From NCBI RefSeq assembly GCF_020567525.1, contig NZ_JAJCVI010000005.1:372001-436000 (forward strand): a DNA stretch of 64,000 nt, in the 5' to 3' direction. This stretch comes from Halorubellus salinus (GTDB taxonomy: Archaea; Halobacteriota; Halobacteria; Halobacteriales; Natrialbaceae). Positions 40,829 to 49,661 of this stretch are shown here, one piece after another. Position 1 is the first letter of the stretch. Each line of letters opens with the position of its first letter. The notes below the pieces were generated by a model. That model ran no database searches, was not told the origin of the DNA, and worked only from the letters and a program-made list of their open reading frames with translations. Position numbers and translations under genes: made by a program.

Positions 40829-42070
40829 ATGCGACAGACAGTGGACGACGGCGCGGGTGGTCGGTCCCGCCGCCAGGTGCTGCGTCGAACCGGTGGGGTC
40901 CTCGCCGCGGGCGCCGCCGCTGCGAGCGCCGGCTGCACGAACCTCCTGCCACCGGCGAGCCGGGCGATACGGTACGGGGACGTCGACCTCCCCGGACGCG
41001 ATGACGACACTCCCGACTATCGGCGGTGGTTCCCCGCCGAAGCCGAACTGCCATCGCTCGAGGCGGCGGACGAGGACGACCCGTACGGGAACTGGACGTA
41101 CGCGACCCCCGGCGAACTCGGTGCCGCCGAACTCGGTCGGCCGTTCGACATCGGGCGGAACGTCGCACACGCGTCGATGGACTACGTCGGGTATCCGTTC
41201 GAGGCGTACGACGACGTCGTCAGCGTCGGCCCAATCGGCACCGTCGCCGAGGGCGCCGTCGACCGCGGCACCGTCGAGCGGGCGCTTGCCGAGACGAACT
41301 ACGAGCGCGCGGACGGCTACCGCGAGTACGACGTGTACGACCGCACGGACGTCGACCGGCTCGTTGCCGTGTCCGACGACGCACTCGTTCACGCGAGCGG
41401 CGAGCATCGGCGGGCGAAAGCGCAGCGACTCGCGGACGCCGGGGCTGGCCGCGTCGACCGCCGCCACGAGGTCGACGAGACGTTCGCGGCGTACACCGAC
41501 CGCGTCGGGGCACCGCCGTCCGTCCTCGACGGGTTCGGCCTCGTCGACGGCGACCTCGCCAGCGGCCTCTGGTTCACGTTCGACGGAACCTCGGCGTACT
41601 TCGTCTACGACCACGTGTTCGCCGACGGCGAGACGCCGTCGCGCGGCGAGGTCAAACGCCAGATCAGCGGCATCGCGCGCGGCGAACGGGCGTCGCGCGT
41701 CGACGTCACCGTCGACGACCCGTTCGTTCGCGTCGCGCTCCAGCTCGACGAGAGCGCGTACATGGACGGCGACGACGCCGACGACTACCGCTCGTTGCCG
41801 TTCGTCACGTGGGGCGTCGACGAGGGCTCGGATACGATAACGGTCAGCCACGACGCGGGCGAACCCGTCCCGGTCGACCGCGCCGAGTTCCGCCCCACCG
41901 AGGCGCTCCGGAACCCACCAGCGTCGGGGTCGACGCTCGAACCAGGCGACGAACTCGCGTTCGCGACGGCCGACCTGTCCGACGACGCCCTCGAGTTCAC
42001 GTACAGTCAGGACGAACACAGCCGATCGCTCCTGTTCAGCTATGAGCCAGCAAACGACAGCGATACGTGA
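40829..42070 (+). CDS. Tat-exported lipoprotein of unknown function
   Basis: This 413-residue protein starts MRQTVDDGAGGRSRRQVLRR and has a Tat signal ending in a lipobox (AAAASAGC, Cys about 36). The mature part is acidic and has no recognised domain. Clear secondary-structure-like stretches include GRNVAHASMDYVGYPFEAYDDVVSVGPIG, ASGLWFTFDGTSAYFVYDHVF and a duplicated-looking RVDVTVDDPFVRVALQL. The ATG at 40829 places the twin Arg 13-15 residues in; a GTG at 40808 would add seven residues. A TTTAATCC element about 75 bases upstream may be the promoter. It lies ahead of the winged-helix gene on the same strand. Confidence 0.72.
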   Translation: MRQTVDDGAGGRSRRQVLRRTGGVLAAGAAAASAGCTNLLPPASRAIRYGDVDLPGRDDDTPDYRRWFPAEAELPSLEAADEDDPYGNWTYATPGELGAAELGRPFDIGRNVAHASMDYVGYPFEAYDDVVSVGPIGTVAEGAVDRGTVERALAETNYERADGYREYDVYDRTDVDRLVAVSDDALVHASGEHRRAKAQRLADAGAGRVDRRHEVDETFAAYTDRVGAPPSVLDGFGLVDGDLASGLWFTFDGTSAYFVYDHVFADGETPSRGEVKRQISGIARGERASRVDVTVDDPFVRVALQLDESAYMDGDDADDYRSLPFVTWGVDEGSDTITVSHDAGEPVPVDRAEFRPTEALRNPPASGSTLEPGDELAFATADLSDDALEFTYSQDEHSRSLLFSYEPANDSDT

Positions 42071-42140
42071 CCGCCGACCGACGCGTCGGGACGGGACGAC
42101 CGACCGACGCGAACCGCCCACGCCGACCCTCCCCAGTAGC

Positions 42141-42563
42141 ATGACCGACCCCGCCGACCTGTCGACCGATTCAAGCAGCACGACGGAGGACGCTGACCTG
42201 TCGACCGATCCAAGCAGCACGACGGAGGACGCCGACCTGTCGACCGTCGCGGACCTGCTCGCGGACGAGCACGTCCAGCGCATCCTCGCGGCGACGAGCG
42301 TCGACCCGAAGTCCAAGAGCGAACTCGCCGAGGGCTGCGACGCCTCGCTGCAGACGGTATCGCGCCGCGTCGAGGAACTCGTCGCCGCCGACCTGGTGCG
42401 CGAGGAGACGCGTGCGCGCCGCGACGGGCACCACGACGCCGTCTACGTCGCGACCCTCGACAGCTTCGAGGTCCGGCTCCGCGACGGCGCGCTCGAACAC
42501 GAGGTCGCGCGGATGGACCGCGACATGACCGACGAACTGCAGCGTCTCTGGAGGAAGTTCTGA
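42141..42563 (+). CDS. Winged helix-turn-helix (ArsR-type) transcriptional regulator
   Basis: This 140-residue protein has a DNA-binding winged helix spanning about residues 38-105: ADLLADEHVQRILAATSVDPKSKSELAEGCDASLQTVSRRVEELVAADLVREETR. It ends with a helix predicted to dimerise (VRLRDGALEHEVARMDRDMTDELQRLW). The N-terminal 35 residues are a tandem DLSTDxSSTTEDA repeat. It ends two bases before the DUF7521 membrane gene. That pair is common in haloarchaea and suggests a membrane-linked regulator pair. Confidence 0.83.
   Translation: MTDPADLSTDSSSTTEDADLSTDPSSTTEDADLSTVADLLADEHVQRILAATSVDPKSKSELAEGCDASLQTVSRRVEELVAADLVREETRARRDGHHDAVYVATLDSFEVRLRDGALEHEVARMDRDMTDELQRLWRKF
42156..42248. repeat. 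39-bp tandem repeat at the N-terminus of the winged-helix gene
   Basis: Units start at 42156 and 42195, with a partial third at 42234. They encode two DLSTDxSSTTEDA tridecapeptides and the first residues of a third. The period is divisible by three. Confidence 0.9.
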
Positions 42564-42565
42564 CC

Positions 42566-42883
42566 ATGGCACCACTTCTCCCCTACGCGGTCGTCGAACT
42601 CGCCACGCTCGCGCTCGCCGCCGGGTCCGCCGTCGTCGGGCTGTTCATCGCGATGCTCGCGCTCCGCGGCGTGCTCCGGGACCGCAGCCGACAGATGCTG
42701 TTCCTCTCGGGCGGAATGATACTCCTGTTCGGGGCGGCGTACTTCACCGCGCTCCTCGGGTCGGCGCTCGTCCGGTTCCACGTCATCTCGCTCCTCCAGC
42801 AGAACGTCGTGCTGCTCGCCGTCCGCACCCTCCAGTTCACGGGGCTGTGCGCGATCGCGTACTCGCTCGTCATCGACGAGTGA
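42566..42883 (+). CDS. DUF7521-like membrane protein
   Basis: This 105-residue protein has three hydrophobic helices (LATLALAAGSAVVGLFIAMLALRGVL, MLFLSGGMILLFGAAYFTALLG and the C-terminal LAVRTLQFTGLCAIAYSLVI) and an N-terminus outside. It follows the winged-helix gene with a two-base gap, the standard arrangement of DUF7521 with such regulators. Its function is unknown; sensing of membrane state is inference. Confidence 0.78.
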   Translation: MAPLLPYAVVELATLALAAGSAVVGLFIAMLALRGVLRDRSRQMLFLSGGMILLFGAAYFTALLGSALVRFHVISLLQQNVVLLAVRTLQFTGLCAIAYSLVIDE

Positions 42884-43013
42884 CGGTGCCTGGCCGTCAC
42901 GATTGCGTCTCCGTCCTCGGCTTCGTCGTCACTTGCGGTGATAGGCGGACCACTCGCCAGCGGCGGGGACGACGAGCGCGAGACACCGTAAAAAATGGCT
43001 GATTGCTGGCGGT

Positions 43014-43610
43014 TCAGTCGTCGTCGGCGGCGACCGCGGCGTCGTCGTGTGCGATCTCGTCGCCCAGGAGCGTCATGAACTGGCGGAGCCACTCGGCGTG
43101 GTCGGGCCACGCTTGCGCGGTGACGAGGTTCTTGTCGGTCGTGACCTCGTCGACCCACGAGCAGCCTGCGCCCTCGACCTCGGCCTGGACGGCCGGGTAG
43201 CTCGTCATCTCGTAGCCGTCCAGGACGTCGGCGGCGGCGAGTATCTGCGGGCCGTGACAGATGGCGGCGACGGGCTTGTCGGCGTCGAAGAAGTGCCGGA
43301 CGGTATCGAGCACCGACTCGTACGACCGGAGGTACTCGGGGGCGCGGCCGCCGGGGACGACGAGGGCGTCGTAGTCCGCGGGGTCGACGTCGCTCATCGT
43401 GGCGTTCAGTTCGAAGTCGTGCCCGCGCTCCTCGAGGTACGTCTGGTCGCCACGGAAGTCGTGGACCGCTGTCTTGATCTTCTCTCCCGCTTCCTTCTCC
43501 GGGCAGACGGCGTGGACGTCGTGGCCGAGCATGTCCAGTGCCTGGAACGGCACCATGATCTCGAGGTCCTCCCCGAAGTCGCCGACGATCATCAGTATTT
43601 TCTTGGGCAT
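43014..43610 (-). CDS. DJ-1/PfpI family protein
   Basis: This 198-residue class I glutamine amidotransferase-like protein has its nucleophile elbow in VAAICHGPQILAAADVLDG (Cys and the following His), with DYDALVVPGGRAPEYLRSYE before it. Members are reported as proteases, deglycases or chaperones, and the biochemistry of haloarchaeal ones is uncertain. It starts at MPKKILMIVGDFGEDLE, and a start four codons earlier is possible. It is followed by another minus-strand membrane gene upstream. Confidence 0.9.
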   Translation of the reverse strand: MPKKILMIVGDFGEDLEIMVPFQALDMLGHDVHAVCPEKEAGEKIKTAVHDFRGDQTYLEERGHDFELNATMSDVDPADYDALVVPGGRAPEYLRSYESVLDTVRHFFDADKPVAAICHGPQILAAADVLDGYEMTSYPAVQAEVEGAGCSWVDEVTTDKNLVTAQAWPDHAEWLRQFMTLLGDEIAHDDAAVAADDD

Positions 43611-43689
43611 TGGTGACACCACGCGAGACTACGTCGTCGTGGGAGGTAAAACTGCGTGTCGCGGTCGGTTCGACGGGCAGGGATAGTCC

Positions 43690-44049
43690 TCAGTTCCGGT
43701 AGCCGTCGACGAACTCGCGCCCGGACGCACCGAGGAGGGCGCCCAGCAGGGCGAGAAGCAGCAGGGTCGCGAACCCACTGCCCCAGTCGATCCAGAGGCC
43801 ACCATCGAGCAGTGCGGCGACGAGGACGACCCCACTCAGAACGCCGACGAGGACGCTCGCACCGAGCGCGCCCGCCGAGGCGGTTCGCCGGTAGACCGCG
43901 AGCTGTGGGAGCGCGACGCCGACCACGAGGTAGACCAGGATGCCGACCGGCGTGACCGCGAGCAGCGTCGCCGTCTCGGAGACGAACCCGAGGACGGCGT
44001 TCACACAGACCGCCACGACGCCGACAGCGATGACCTTCCGCCCGTCCAT
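43690..44049 (-). CDS. Small membrane protein (four helices)
   Basis: This 119-residue protein begins MDGRKVIAVGVVAVCVNAVLG and has four hydrophobic segments ending WGSGFATLLLLALLGALLGASG and a polar EFVDGYRN tail. No family is recognised. It diverges from the HiPIP-like lipoprotein gene at 44133. The longer open frame reads through that shared promoter region and is rejected. Confidence 0.65.
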   Translation of the reverse strand: MDGRKVIAVGVVAVCVNAVLGFVSETATLLAVTPVGILVYLVVGVALPQLAVYRRTASAGALGASVLVGVLSGVVLVAALLDGGLWIDWGSGFATLLLLALLGALLGASGREFVDGYRN

Positions 44050-44132
44050 CGCCAGACCGTTCGACTCGGGAAGGCGTCCGTCGCCTAAACATGCCGAACA
44101 ATAATGATGTATAGTACCGTCTATCCAAACGC

Positions 44133-44975
44133 ATGCAAGATAATACCACACACGATTCTGGGGGCGACGGTGACGATCGAAGCGACGTGTTCGCCCTCCT
44201 CGCTCGCAGGCGATACCTCGCCGCGGCCGCCGGAACGACCGGCGGTCTCGTCTCACTGACTGGGTGTCTCAGCGGGAACGGCGACACCGACACCGAGACC
44301 GAACCGGAGACAGACGAACCACCGGACGAGGACGATGACGATGAGGAGGACGGGGACGACGAACGCCCCGAGGGGGTCTCCGAGGAGGCGTTCGAGCGCG
44401 GACCCGTCCCCGAGGCGTACCGGACCGCGGTCTCCATCGGCGGTGAGACGCGCGACCCGAACGACCTGCAACCGAAGGCGAACGTGAAGTTCTCCGAGTA
44501 CGACGACGCCCTCGACCAGCCGACGCACCAACCCGGCCGGTGCTGTGCGAACTGCGCGGACTACATCCCCGACAAGAACGGCGACCGGTTCGGCGCGTGC
44601 GCCGAGGTCGAGGGGTACGTCGACGGCGGCGACTGGTGCTCGATCTACGAGTCACTCCCCGAACCGTCGGTCCCCGAGGGCATGAGCAAGTCGGACCTCG
44701 CGACCGCCGAGGTCCCCGAGGCGTACCGGACGGCGACGTCGCAGGGCGACGAGACGCGCAACCCCGACCAGCTCAGCGCGCAGGCGGACGTCGAACTCAA
44801 GGAGTCCGTCGAAGCGTTAGCGGACGGCGACGCCGAACCCGGGCAGTCCTGCGGGAACTGCGCGGAGTTCGTCCCCGACCAGAACGGCGACGGCTGGGGG
44901 GCGTGCGCCGCCGTCGAAGGGTTCGTCGCCACTGAGGACTGGTGCGTCATCTGGGAGCACGTCAGCGAGGGATGA
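44133..44975 (+). CDS. Lipoprotein with two tandem HiPIP-like iron-sulfur domains
   Basis: This 280-residue exported protein has a Tat-like signal (ARRRYLAAAAG...) and lipobox Cys45, then an Asp/Glu linker. Two domains follow, each starting PEAYRTA and each with four Cys in the same spacing, C-x2-C-x14-C-x12-C (Cys138/141/156/169 and Cys240/243/258/271). The last Cys is followed by x2 and an aromatic residue, as in high-potential iron-sulfur proteins; the residue before the W of the signature is Asp rather than Gly. Two [4Fe-4S] electron carriers fused in one lipid-anchored protein are inferred. A role in extracytoplasmic electron transfer is likely. Confidence 0.82.
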   Translation: MQDNTTHDSGGDGDDRSDVFALLARRRYLAAAAGTTGGLVSLTGCLSGNGDTDTETEPETDEPPDEDDDDEEDGDDERPEGVSEEAFERGPVPEAYRTAVSIGGETRDPNDLQPKANVKFSEYDDALDQPTHQPGRCCANCADYIPDKNGDRFGACAEVEGYVDGGDWCSIYESLPEPSVPEGMSKSDLATAEVPEAYRTATSQGDETRNPDQLSAQADVELKESVEALADGDAEPGQSCGNCAEFVPDQNGDGWGACAAVEGFVATEDWCVIWEHVSEG

Positions 44976-44985
44976 GCGGCCGCGC

Positions 44986-45282
44986 CTACCCGAGTCGCAG
45001 AACCTGCGCGTGCAGGGTATCCTCGACCTCGAGCACCGTCGTCTCGTCGACGACGCCGGCGTCGACCGCGGCCCCGACGGTCTCGATGCCGACGAGGTTC
45101 GCGACGTCCGCGCGCCGGACGGCGGCGACCGCCGCCGCCGGGTCGACCTCGTCGCCGCCGTAGAACTCCTCGGTGACCGTCAGCGATATCTCGCCGTCCT
45201 CGAACGTCTCACCGAGCAGGTCCGCGTCGCACGCCGCGACGAGCAACCCCTCGGTCGTCTCGCGTTCGCTGAGGAGTATCAC
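44986..45282 (-). CDS. DUF424 domain-containing protein
   Basis: This 98-residue protein matches the archaeal DUF424 family: VILLSERETTEGLLVAACDADLLGETFEDG, SLTVTEEFYGGDE and ANLVGIETVGAAVDAG. The function is unknown, and the family is sometimes near translation or RNA genes. The GTG start (45282) overlaps the stop of the TPR gene as GTGA, so it is translated after it from one message. Confidence 0.87.
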   Translation of the reverse strand: MILLSERETTEGLLVAACDADLLGETFEDGEISLTVTEEFYGGDEVDPAAAVAAVRRADVANLVGIETVGAAVDAGVVDETTVLEVEDTLHAQVLRLG

Positions 45283-46178
45283 AGCGGACCACCGCCGCCG
45301 GGACCACCCCGACGGTCGTCTCGCCCGTCCCGGCCACCACCGAGCGGGTCGTCGCCGTCGACCCGTGGGTCCTCGCTCGGGTCGGGACGCGGGTCCTCGC
45401 CACGCAGCCCCTCGGGCGCCCCGCCGGGTGCCTGTCCGACCTGCTCCTCGACCATCTGCTGCTCCATGTCCTCGCGGAGCTCCTCGGCCTCCGCGGCGAC
45501 CTCCTCGGCGCGCTCGTCCTCGCCCATGTCCTCGAGCGCCCGCGCCTTCTCCTCGAGTATCTGCGAGTTCCGCATCCCGAGGCGGATGGCGTTGTCGAAG
45601 CACTGCACGGCGTCCTCGGAGAGCCCGCGCTCCGCGAGGAAGAACCCGCGGTTGTACCACGCCTGCCCGAACCGGTCGTCGATCTCGACGGCGCGCTCGG
45701 AGTGCTCGAGCGCCCGCGAGACGTCCCCGGACTCCCAGAGCGCGTACGCGAGGTTCGTCTCCGCGCTCGCCGCGTGCTCGGAGTCGTCGTCGATACTCAG
45801 CGCCTCCTGGTACGCGCCGATGGCCTTGTCCCACTCCTCGAGTTCGGCGTGGGCCGCGCCCTTGTTCACCCAGCCCTCCTGGGCGAGCGCGTCGTCGTCG
45901 GTGAACTGGGCGACGCGCTGGAACGTGTCGACGGCTTGCTCGTAGCGGTTGATGGCGACGTAGTTCAGGCCGACGTCCAGGAGTTCCTCGGCGTCGACCG
46001 CGTCCGCGTTCGTGTTCGCCCGGTCGAGGAGGTCGGTGACGACGCGGCTGTCGACGGGGTCGACCTTGTTCGGGTCGACGTCGAGCTCCGGCGGGTCGAT
46101 GTCGAACTCGGCGTAGGGGTCGTCGAACCCCTGGCCGGAGGAGTACTCGTGCTTGCGGTCGGGGTTCTCCTCGGTCAT
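45279..46178 (-). CDS. TPR-repeat protein with a Gly/Arg/Asp-rich tail
   Basis: This 299-residue acidic protein has about five tetratricopeptide repeats between residues 60 and 210 (LDVGLNYVAINRYEQAVDTFQRVAQ, WVNKGAAHAELEEWDKAIGAYQEALSIDD, ALWESGDVSRALEHSERAVEIDDRFGQAWYNRGFFLAERGLSEDAVQCFDNAIRLG). A coiled-coil-like stretch (EEVAAEAEELREDMEQQMVEE) and a Gly/Arg/Asp-rich tail follow. It should serve as a protein-binding scaffold and starts at MTEENPDRK. It is the upstream gene of the pair with DUF424. Confidence 0.85.
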   Translation of the reverse strand: MTEENPDRKHEYSSGQGFDDPYAEFDIDPPELDVDPNKVDPVDSRVVTDLLDRANTNADAVDAEELLDVGLNYVAINRYEQAVDTFQRVAQFTDDDALAQEGWVNKGAAHAELEEWDKAIGAYQEALSIDDDSEHAASAETNLAYALWESGDVSRALEHSERAVEIDDRFGQAWYNRGFFLAERGLSEDAVQCFDNAIRLGMRNSQILEEKARALEDMGEDERAEEVAAEAEELREDMEQQMVEEQVGQAPGGAPEGLRGEDPRPDPSEDPRVDGDDPLGGGRDGRDDRRGGPGGGGPL

Positions 46179-46335
46179 GGAAGTGGGTTTGGCGACGAGC
46201 GCGGGTAAGCCCTTCGCTCGGGGCGTCAGCCGTCGACGCGACGCCCTCGTGCGTATCTCCAGTCGAAACGAAGGGGGTTCGGAACCGGTTACCACGCCAC
46301 GAGCTCCCGGTCGCCGTCGAGGTCGAGCGGGCCAG

Positions 46336-47352
46336 TCAGTCGCGTGCGACGACGTCGACGACGCCGTCGAGGTCGAGCGGTACCGAGCCCTTGGTGTAGC
46401 CCTCGACGCTGCCGTCGTGGCGGACGCGGTAGACGAGCGCGGGCTTGTGGTGGACGTCCGGGCGTTCGCCGCGGACGGCCGCCCACTGGTCGTCGTGGTA
46501 GCTCGAGCAGTCGACGAACAGCGTCACGCCGCCGCCGTGGGCTTCGAGCTGGCCGGTGGTCTTCGTCTGCGCGGTCTCGCGGATGGCCGCGACGGGACTG
46601 TTCGCGGAGCGCTCCTGGGGCGGGAGCGGCCGCGTCACCTCGACGAGGTTGCTCGTGCCGTCCGGCGAGATCGCGCGGTAGTCGAGACTGTACCCGCCCG
46701 CGACGTCGATCTCGGGGACGACGTCGTAGCCCGCTTCGGTGAGTATCCACGCGGCGACGTACTCCGCGATCGCCGACGCCATCCGCGTCAGGTCGAGGTA
46801 CTCGCTCGTCCCGAGCTTCCCCGCCATCACGTGTCGTTCGTCGTCGAGGACGCCCGTCTTGAGCACGCGTTCGAGGAACGCGAGCGCGTCCTCGCGGTCG
46901 GTGTCCGGGAACCCGCAGGCGTGCTCCGAGAGGAACGCCCGGGTCGTGTGTCGACCGTCCTTGCTCATGAGGACGGGGAGGAAGAACCACGCGACGTGCG
47001 GGTAGTCCGCCGTCCAGGGGGCTTCGACTTCGAGGTCGGCGAGGAGTTCGCGCTGCGCCCATCGGTAGATCGGGTACGGGACGTCGTCCCAGTCGCGTTT
47101 GTCGGTCCGCCAGAGCGCGCTCGGCGTCTCGGTGTTCCCGAGCCAGTACGCCTGGCTGTCGTCGTAACAGAACAGCGCGACGTCGCCGTTGTCCATCTCG
47201 AACCGCACGCCCGTCCAGCCGTTCGGTGGCTGGTAGTGGGGCGTGGTCTCGGTCGCACCGAGGTTGTCGTCGAGGTCGGAGAACAGCTGCTCGTGGACCT
47301 GCTGGTCGGTCCAGCGGCCCTGCGAGTACCGGAAGCGAAGGGGGCGTGCCAC
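46336..47352 (-). CDS. DUF5784 family protein
   Basis: This 338-residue soluble protein matches a haloarchaeal family of unknown function: PLRFRYSQGRWTDQQVHEQLFSDLDDN at the start, then ATETTPHYQPPNGWTGVRFEMDNGD, YWLGNTETPSALWRTDKRDW and LTEAGYDVVPEIDVAGGYSLDYRA. The last part has strand-helix features with Asp/Glu and Lys residues (SPDGTSNLVEVTRPLPPQERS, VAAIRETAQTKTTGQLEAHGGG) that resemble a restriction-endonuclease-like core, but this is only an impression. The GTG at 47352 (VARPLRF) is used because family members start this way; ATG at 47379 would add nine residues. Confidence 0.78.
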   Translation of the reverse strand: MARPLRFRYSQGRWTDQQVHEQLFSDLDDNLGATETTPHYQPPNGWTGVRFEMDNGDVALFCYDDSQAYWLGNTETPSALWRTDKRDWDDVPYPIYRWAQRELLADLEVEAPWTADYPHVAWFFLPVLMSKDGRHTTRAFLSEHACGFPDTDREDALAFLERVLKTGVLDDERHVMAGKLGTSEYLDLTRMASAIAEYVAAWILTEAGYDVVPEIDVAGGYSLDYRAISPDGTSNLVEVTRPLPPQERSANSPVAAIRETAQTKTTGQLEAHGGGVTLFVDCSSYHDDQWAAVRGERPDVHHKPALVYRVRHDGSVEGYTKGSVPLDLDGVVDVVARD

Positions 47353-47571
47353 GTCCCCCGGTACGCCCCCCTGCCACATGAGAGCCACGGCATGCGCGCG
47401 CTCTTCGACCGCGGACCTGTCGACGGTCGCGACGGTTCGAGCGCGTCGCGAAGCCAGTGGGGCTACGGAGACGGTCGAGGAGAGCGGCATCACCTTTCCA
47501 TTTCATGCCATGTGAGTCCATACCGCCGACAGGTTCAAATGAAGACCTCCCCTAGCATGCTGATGGTTACC

Positions 47572-47745
47572 ATGTCGATGGGTGCTTACGACGAGGACGA
47601 ATACGAACGCCGCGAGGAGAAGTCGACGCACGTCGACGCGGACTTCGACGACGAGCGGACGGTATACCACGGCCAGGTCGAGTACGACTCGGGCGAATCC
47701 ACCGAGGAACTCCTCGACCAGTTCAAGGAACTCCAAGACGAGTAA
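47572..47745 (+). CDS. DUF5786 family small acidic protein
   Basis: This 57-residue protein matches the haloarchaeal DUF5786 family from memory: MSMGAYDEDEYERREEKS, DADFDDERTVYHGQVEYDSGESTEELLDQFKELQ. It is very acidic, without membrane segments, and the function is unknown. The ATG at 47572 gives the family start. It lies alone between two minus-strand genes. Confidence 0.84.
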   Translation: MSMGAYDEDEYERREEKSTHVDADFDDERTVYHGQVEYDSGESTEELLDQFKELQDE

Positions 47746-47829
47746 CCGCGACGCCCAGGGGACGTCGCGGAGGACGATTCGACGCCACCGTCGCCAGCCG
47801 CAGCACTCTCCTCGCATCGAGCGACTGGC

Positions 47830-48636
47830 TCACGTCGAGAGCGCGCTTCCGTCGTCGACGCCGGCGAGCGTCAGCCCGACCGAGAGCGCCGTCGCCGCCG
47901 CCACCGCGAGCACGTGCCCGAGCAGCACGACGAGCAGCACCGGCCGGTCGAGGACGAACGGTACGAACACCAGCTGGACCGCGGCGAACGCGAGGTTCAA
48001 CCCGTCGGCGCGAGCGAACGCGCGACTCCGAGCCGGGTCGAACTCGAACGTGTACGCGCGCCAGACCGCCGCGACCGCCGCCCACCAGCTCGTCCCGATG
48101 CGGTAGACGACGTCCCAGAGGACGAGCAGCGTCAGGTACGTCGCGAGCACCGGCGGTTCGTCACCGAGGAGCGTCGCGACCAGGGGGTCGGTCGCGACGC
48201 GTGGATCGTACACGAACAGGTGCGTGACGACCGCGACGAACGCGAGCACGCCCAGGACGACCTCGACGTTCGACCCGAACAGGAGCCGGCGGTAGGACTC
48301 CGGCGCGTCGAGCTCGCGGATGCGTCTCGCGTACGCCAGCATGAGTGCGCTCCCGATGGCGGCGACCGCGACCGCGGCCGTGCCGACGACGGCGCCCGCC
48401 CACAGGCCGTACAGCGCCGCGACGACGAGCACGCCCGCCTCGAACGCGAGCACCTGGATGCCGATGGCGGTCGAGGAGTCGATGTCGACGCCCGGGAGCG
48501 CGCCGACGATGCTCTCGTACACCCACGCGTCCCCGTACTGCGCGTCGGCGTACGCCTCCTGGGGCGAGCCGTCGGCCGCGGCGTCGTCGCCCATCGGCTG
48601 AAGCGAGTCATCGGCGTCGTCTGAGCGGCGGGTCAC
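47830..48636 (-). CDS. Integral membrane protein, possibly six helices (unknown)
   Basis: This 268-residue protein has a polar N-terminus and about six hydrophobic helices (IGIQVLAFEAGVLVVAALYGLW, VAVAAIGSALMLAYARR, VVLGVLAFVAVVTHLFVYD, LTLLVLWDVVYRIGTSWWAAV, LAFAAVQLVFVPFVL, VVLLGHVLAVAAATALSVG). No catalytic motif is seen. The GTG at 48636 overlaps the stop of the upstream NAD(P)-binding gene (GTGA), so it is preferred over the ATG at 48594. Confidence 0.7.
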   Translation of the reverse strand: MTRRSDDADDSLQPMGDDAAADGSPQEAYADAQYGDAWVYESIVGALPGVDIDSSTAIGIQVLAFEAGVLVVAALYGLWAGAVVGTAAVAVAAIGSALMLAYARRIRELDAPESYRRLLFGSNVEVVLGVLAFVAVVTHLFVYDPRVATDPLVATLLGDEPPVLATYLTLLVLWDVVYRIGTSWWAAVAAVWRAYTFEFDPARSRAFARADGLNLAFAAVQLVFVPFVLDRPVLLVVLLGHVLAVAAATALSVGLTLAGVDDGSALST

Positions 48637-49565
48637 TGCAGGCCGGGGCTCCCGCCCTGGAGTGGACTCCCGCCGCTCCCGTTCGCCGACCGGGAGAGCG
48701 CACGACGGACCGCCGAGTCGAACGGCGTCAACGCGACGTCGATCTCGTCGGCGAGCCGGTCGTCTTCGACCACGACCGGGTTCTTCAACCCCTCGATGAG
48801 GGGGTGAGCGACCGATTTCGGGACGTTCGAGACGAGGTCCACCCAGTACGCCGACAGCCGCGGCGTCAACACTGGGACGGGGACGACGTACAGTCGCTTC
48901 CCCATCGCTTCGGCGGTACGTTCGAGCATCTCGCGGTACGTGAGGACGTCCGGGCCGCCTATCTCGTAGGTCTCGCCGGCGGTCTGCGGGCGACTGAGGA
49001 CGCCCGTGAGGTACCCGACGACGTCGCTCACGGCGATGGGTTGACAGGGCGTGTTCACCCACCGGGGCGTTATCATCACGGGGAGTCGCCCGACGAGCTG
49101 CGTTATCATCTCGAAGCTCACGGAGCCCGCGCCGACGATGATGGCGGCGCGTAGCGTCGTCAGCTCGAACTCGCCCTCGCGGAGCACGCGTTCGACGCTC
49201 CGACGGGACGCGAGGTGCTCGCTGAGGTCCTCGCCTTCCTCGCCGAGGCCGCCGAGGTAGACGACGCGTTCGACGCCCGCGGCGTCGGCCGCCGCGACGA
49301 AGTTCCGCGCCGCGCGCTCGTCGCGCTCGGCGAAGTCCTCGCCGCTCCGCATCGAGTGCACGAGGTAGTACGCGACGTCGACGTCGTCGAACGCGTCCTC
49401 GAGGCTCTCGGGGTCGAGGAGGTCGCCCTCGTGGACCTCGACCTCGTTCCCGGGGTAGTCCTCGCGGTTCCGGACCAGCGCGACGACGTCGTGGTCGCCC
49501 GCGATGAGCGCGGGGATCAACTCGCCGCCGACGAACCCCGTCGCACCGGTCACCAGCACGCGCAT
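48633..49565 (-). CDS. NAD(P)-binding epimerase/NmrA-like protein
   Basis: This 310-residue protein has an N-terminal Rossmann fold with MRVLVTGATGFVGGELIPALIAGDHDVVALVRN, an acidic GDLLDPESLEDAFDDVDVAYYLVHSM and VVYLGGLGEEGEDLSEHLASR, typical of atypical extended SDRs of the NmrA/NDUFA9 type. YLGGLG replaces the catalytic Tyr-Lys motif, so it may not be an active dehydrogenase. A short Gly/Ser tail ends it. It is coupled (GTGA) to the following membrane gene. Confidence 0.85.
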   Translation of the reverse strand: MRVLVTGATGFVGGELIPALIAGDHDVVALVRNREDYPGNEVEVHEGDLLDPESLEDAFDDVDVAYYLVHSMRSGEDFAERDERAARNFVAAADAAGVERVVYLGGLGEEGEDLSEHLASRRSVERVLREGEFELTTLRAAIIVGAGSVSFEMITQLVGRLPVMITPRWVNTPCQPIAVSDVVGYLTGVLSRPQTAGETYEIGGPDVLTYREMLERTAEAMGKRLYVVPVPVLTPRLSAYWVDLVSNVPKSVAHPLIEGLKNPVVVEDDRLADEIDVALTPFDSAVRRALSRSANGSGGSPLQGGSPGLQ

Positions 49566-49661
49566 ACCACGGGGTCGGGCCGCCGCCGTCTTAAGGGTGC
49601 CTCCAACGCAGTCGAGACGAACTCGCGGTCGCGCACCAGCCGATATCGCGCTCGGGGACGG

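Noticed and set aside
37534-41010. 1158-residue minus-strand frame over the HEAT gene
   Set aside because: Antisense to a consistent HEAT-repeat protein; composition is Arg/Gly/Val-rich shadow sequence.
42884-43013. Possible small gene or RNA between the DUF7521 and DJ-1 genes
   Set aside because: No open frame with a credible composition and no stable structure were seen; it is probably just a convergent spacer.
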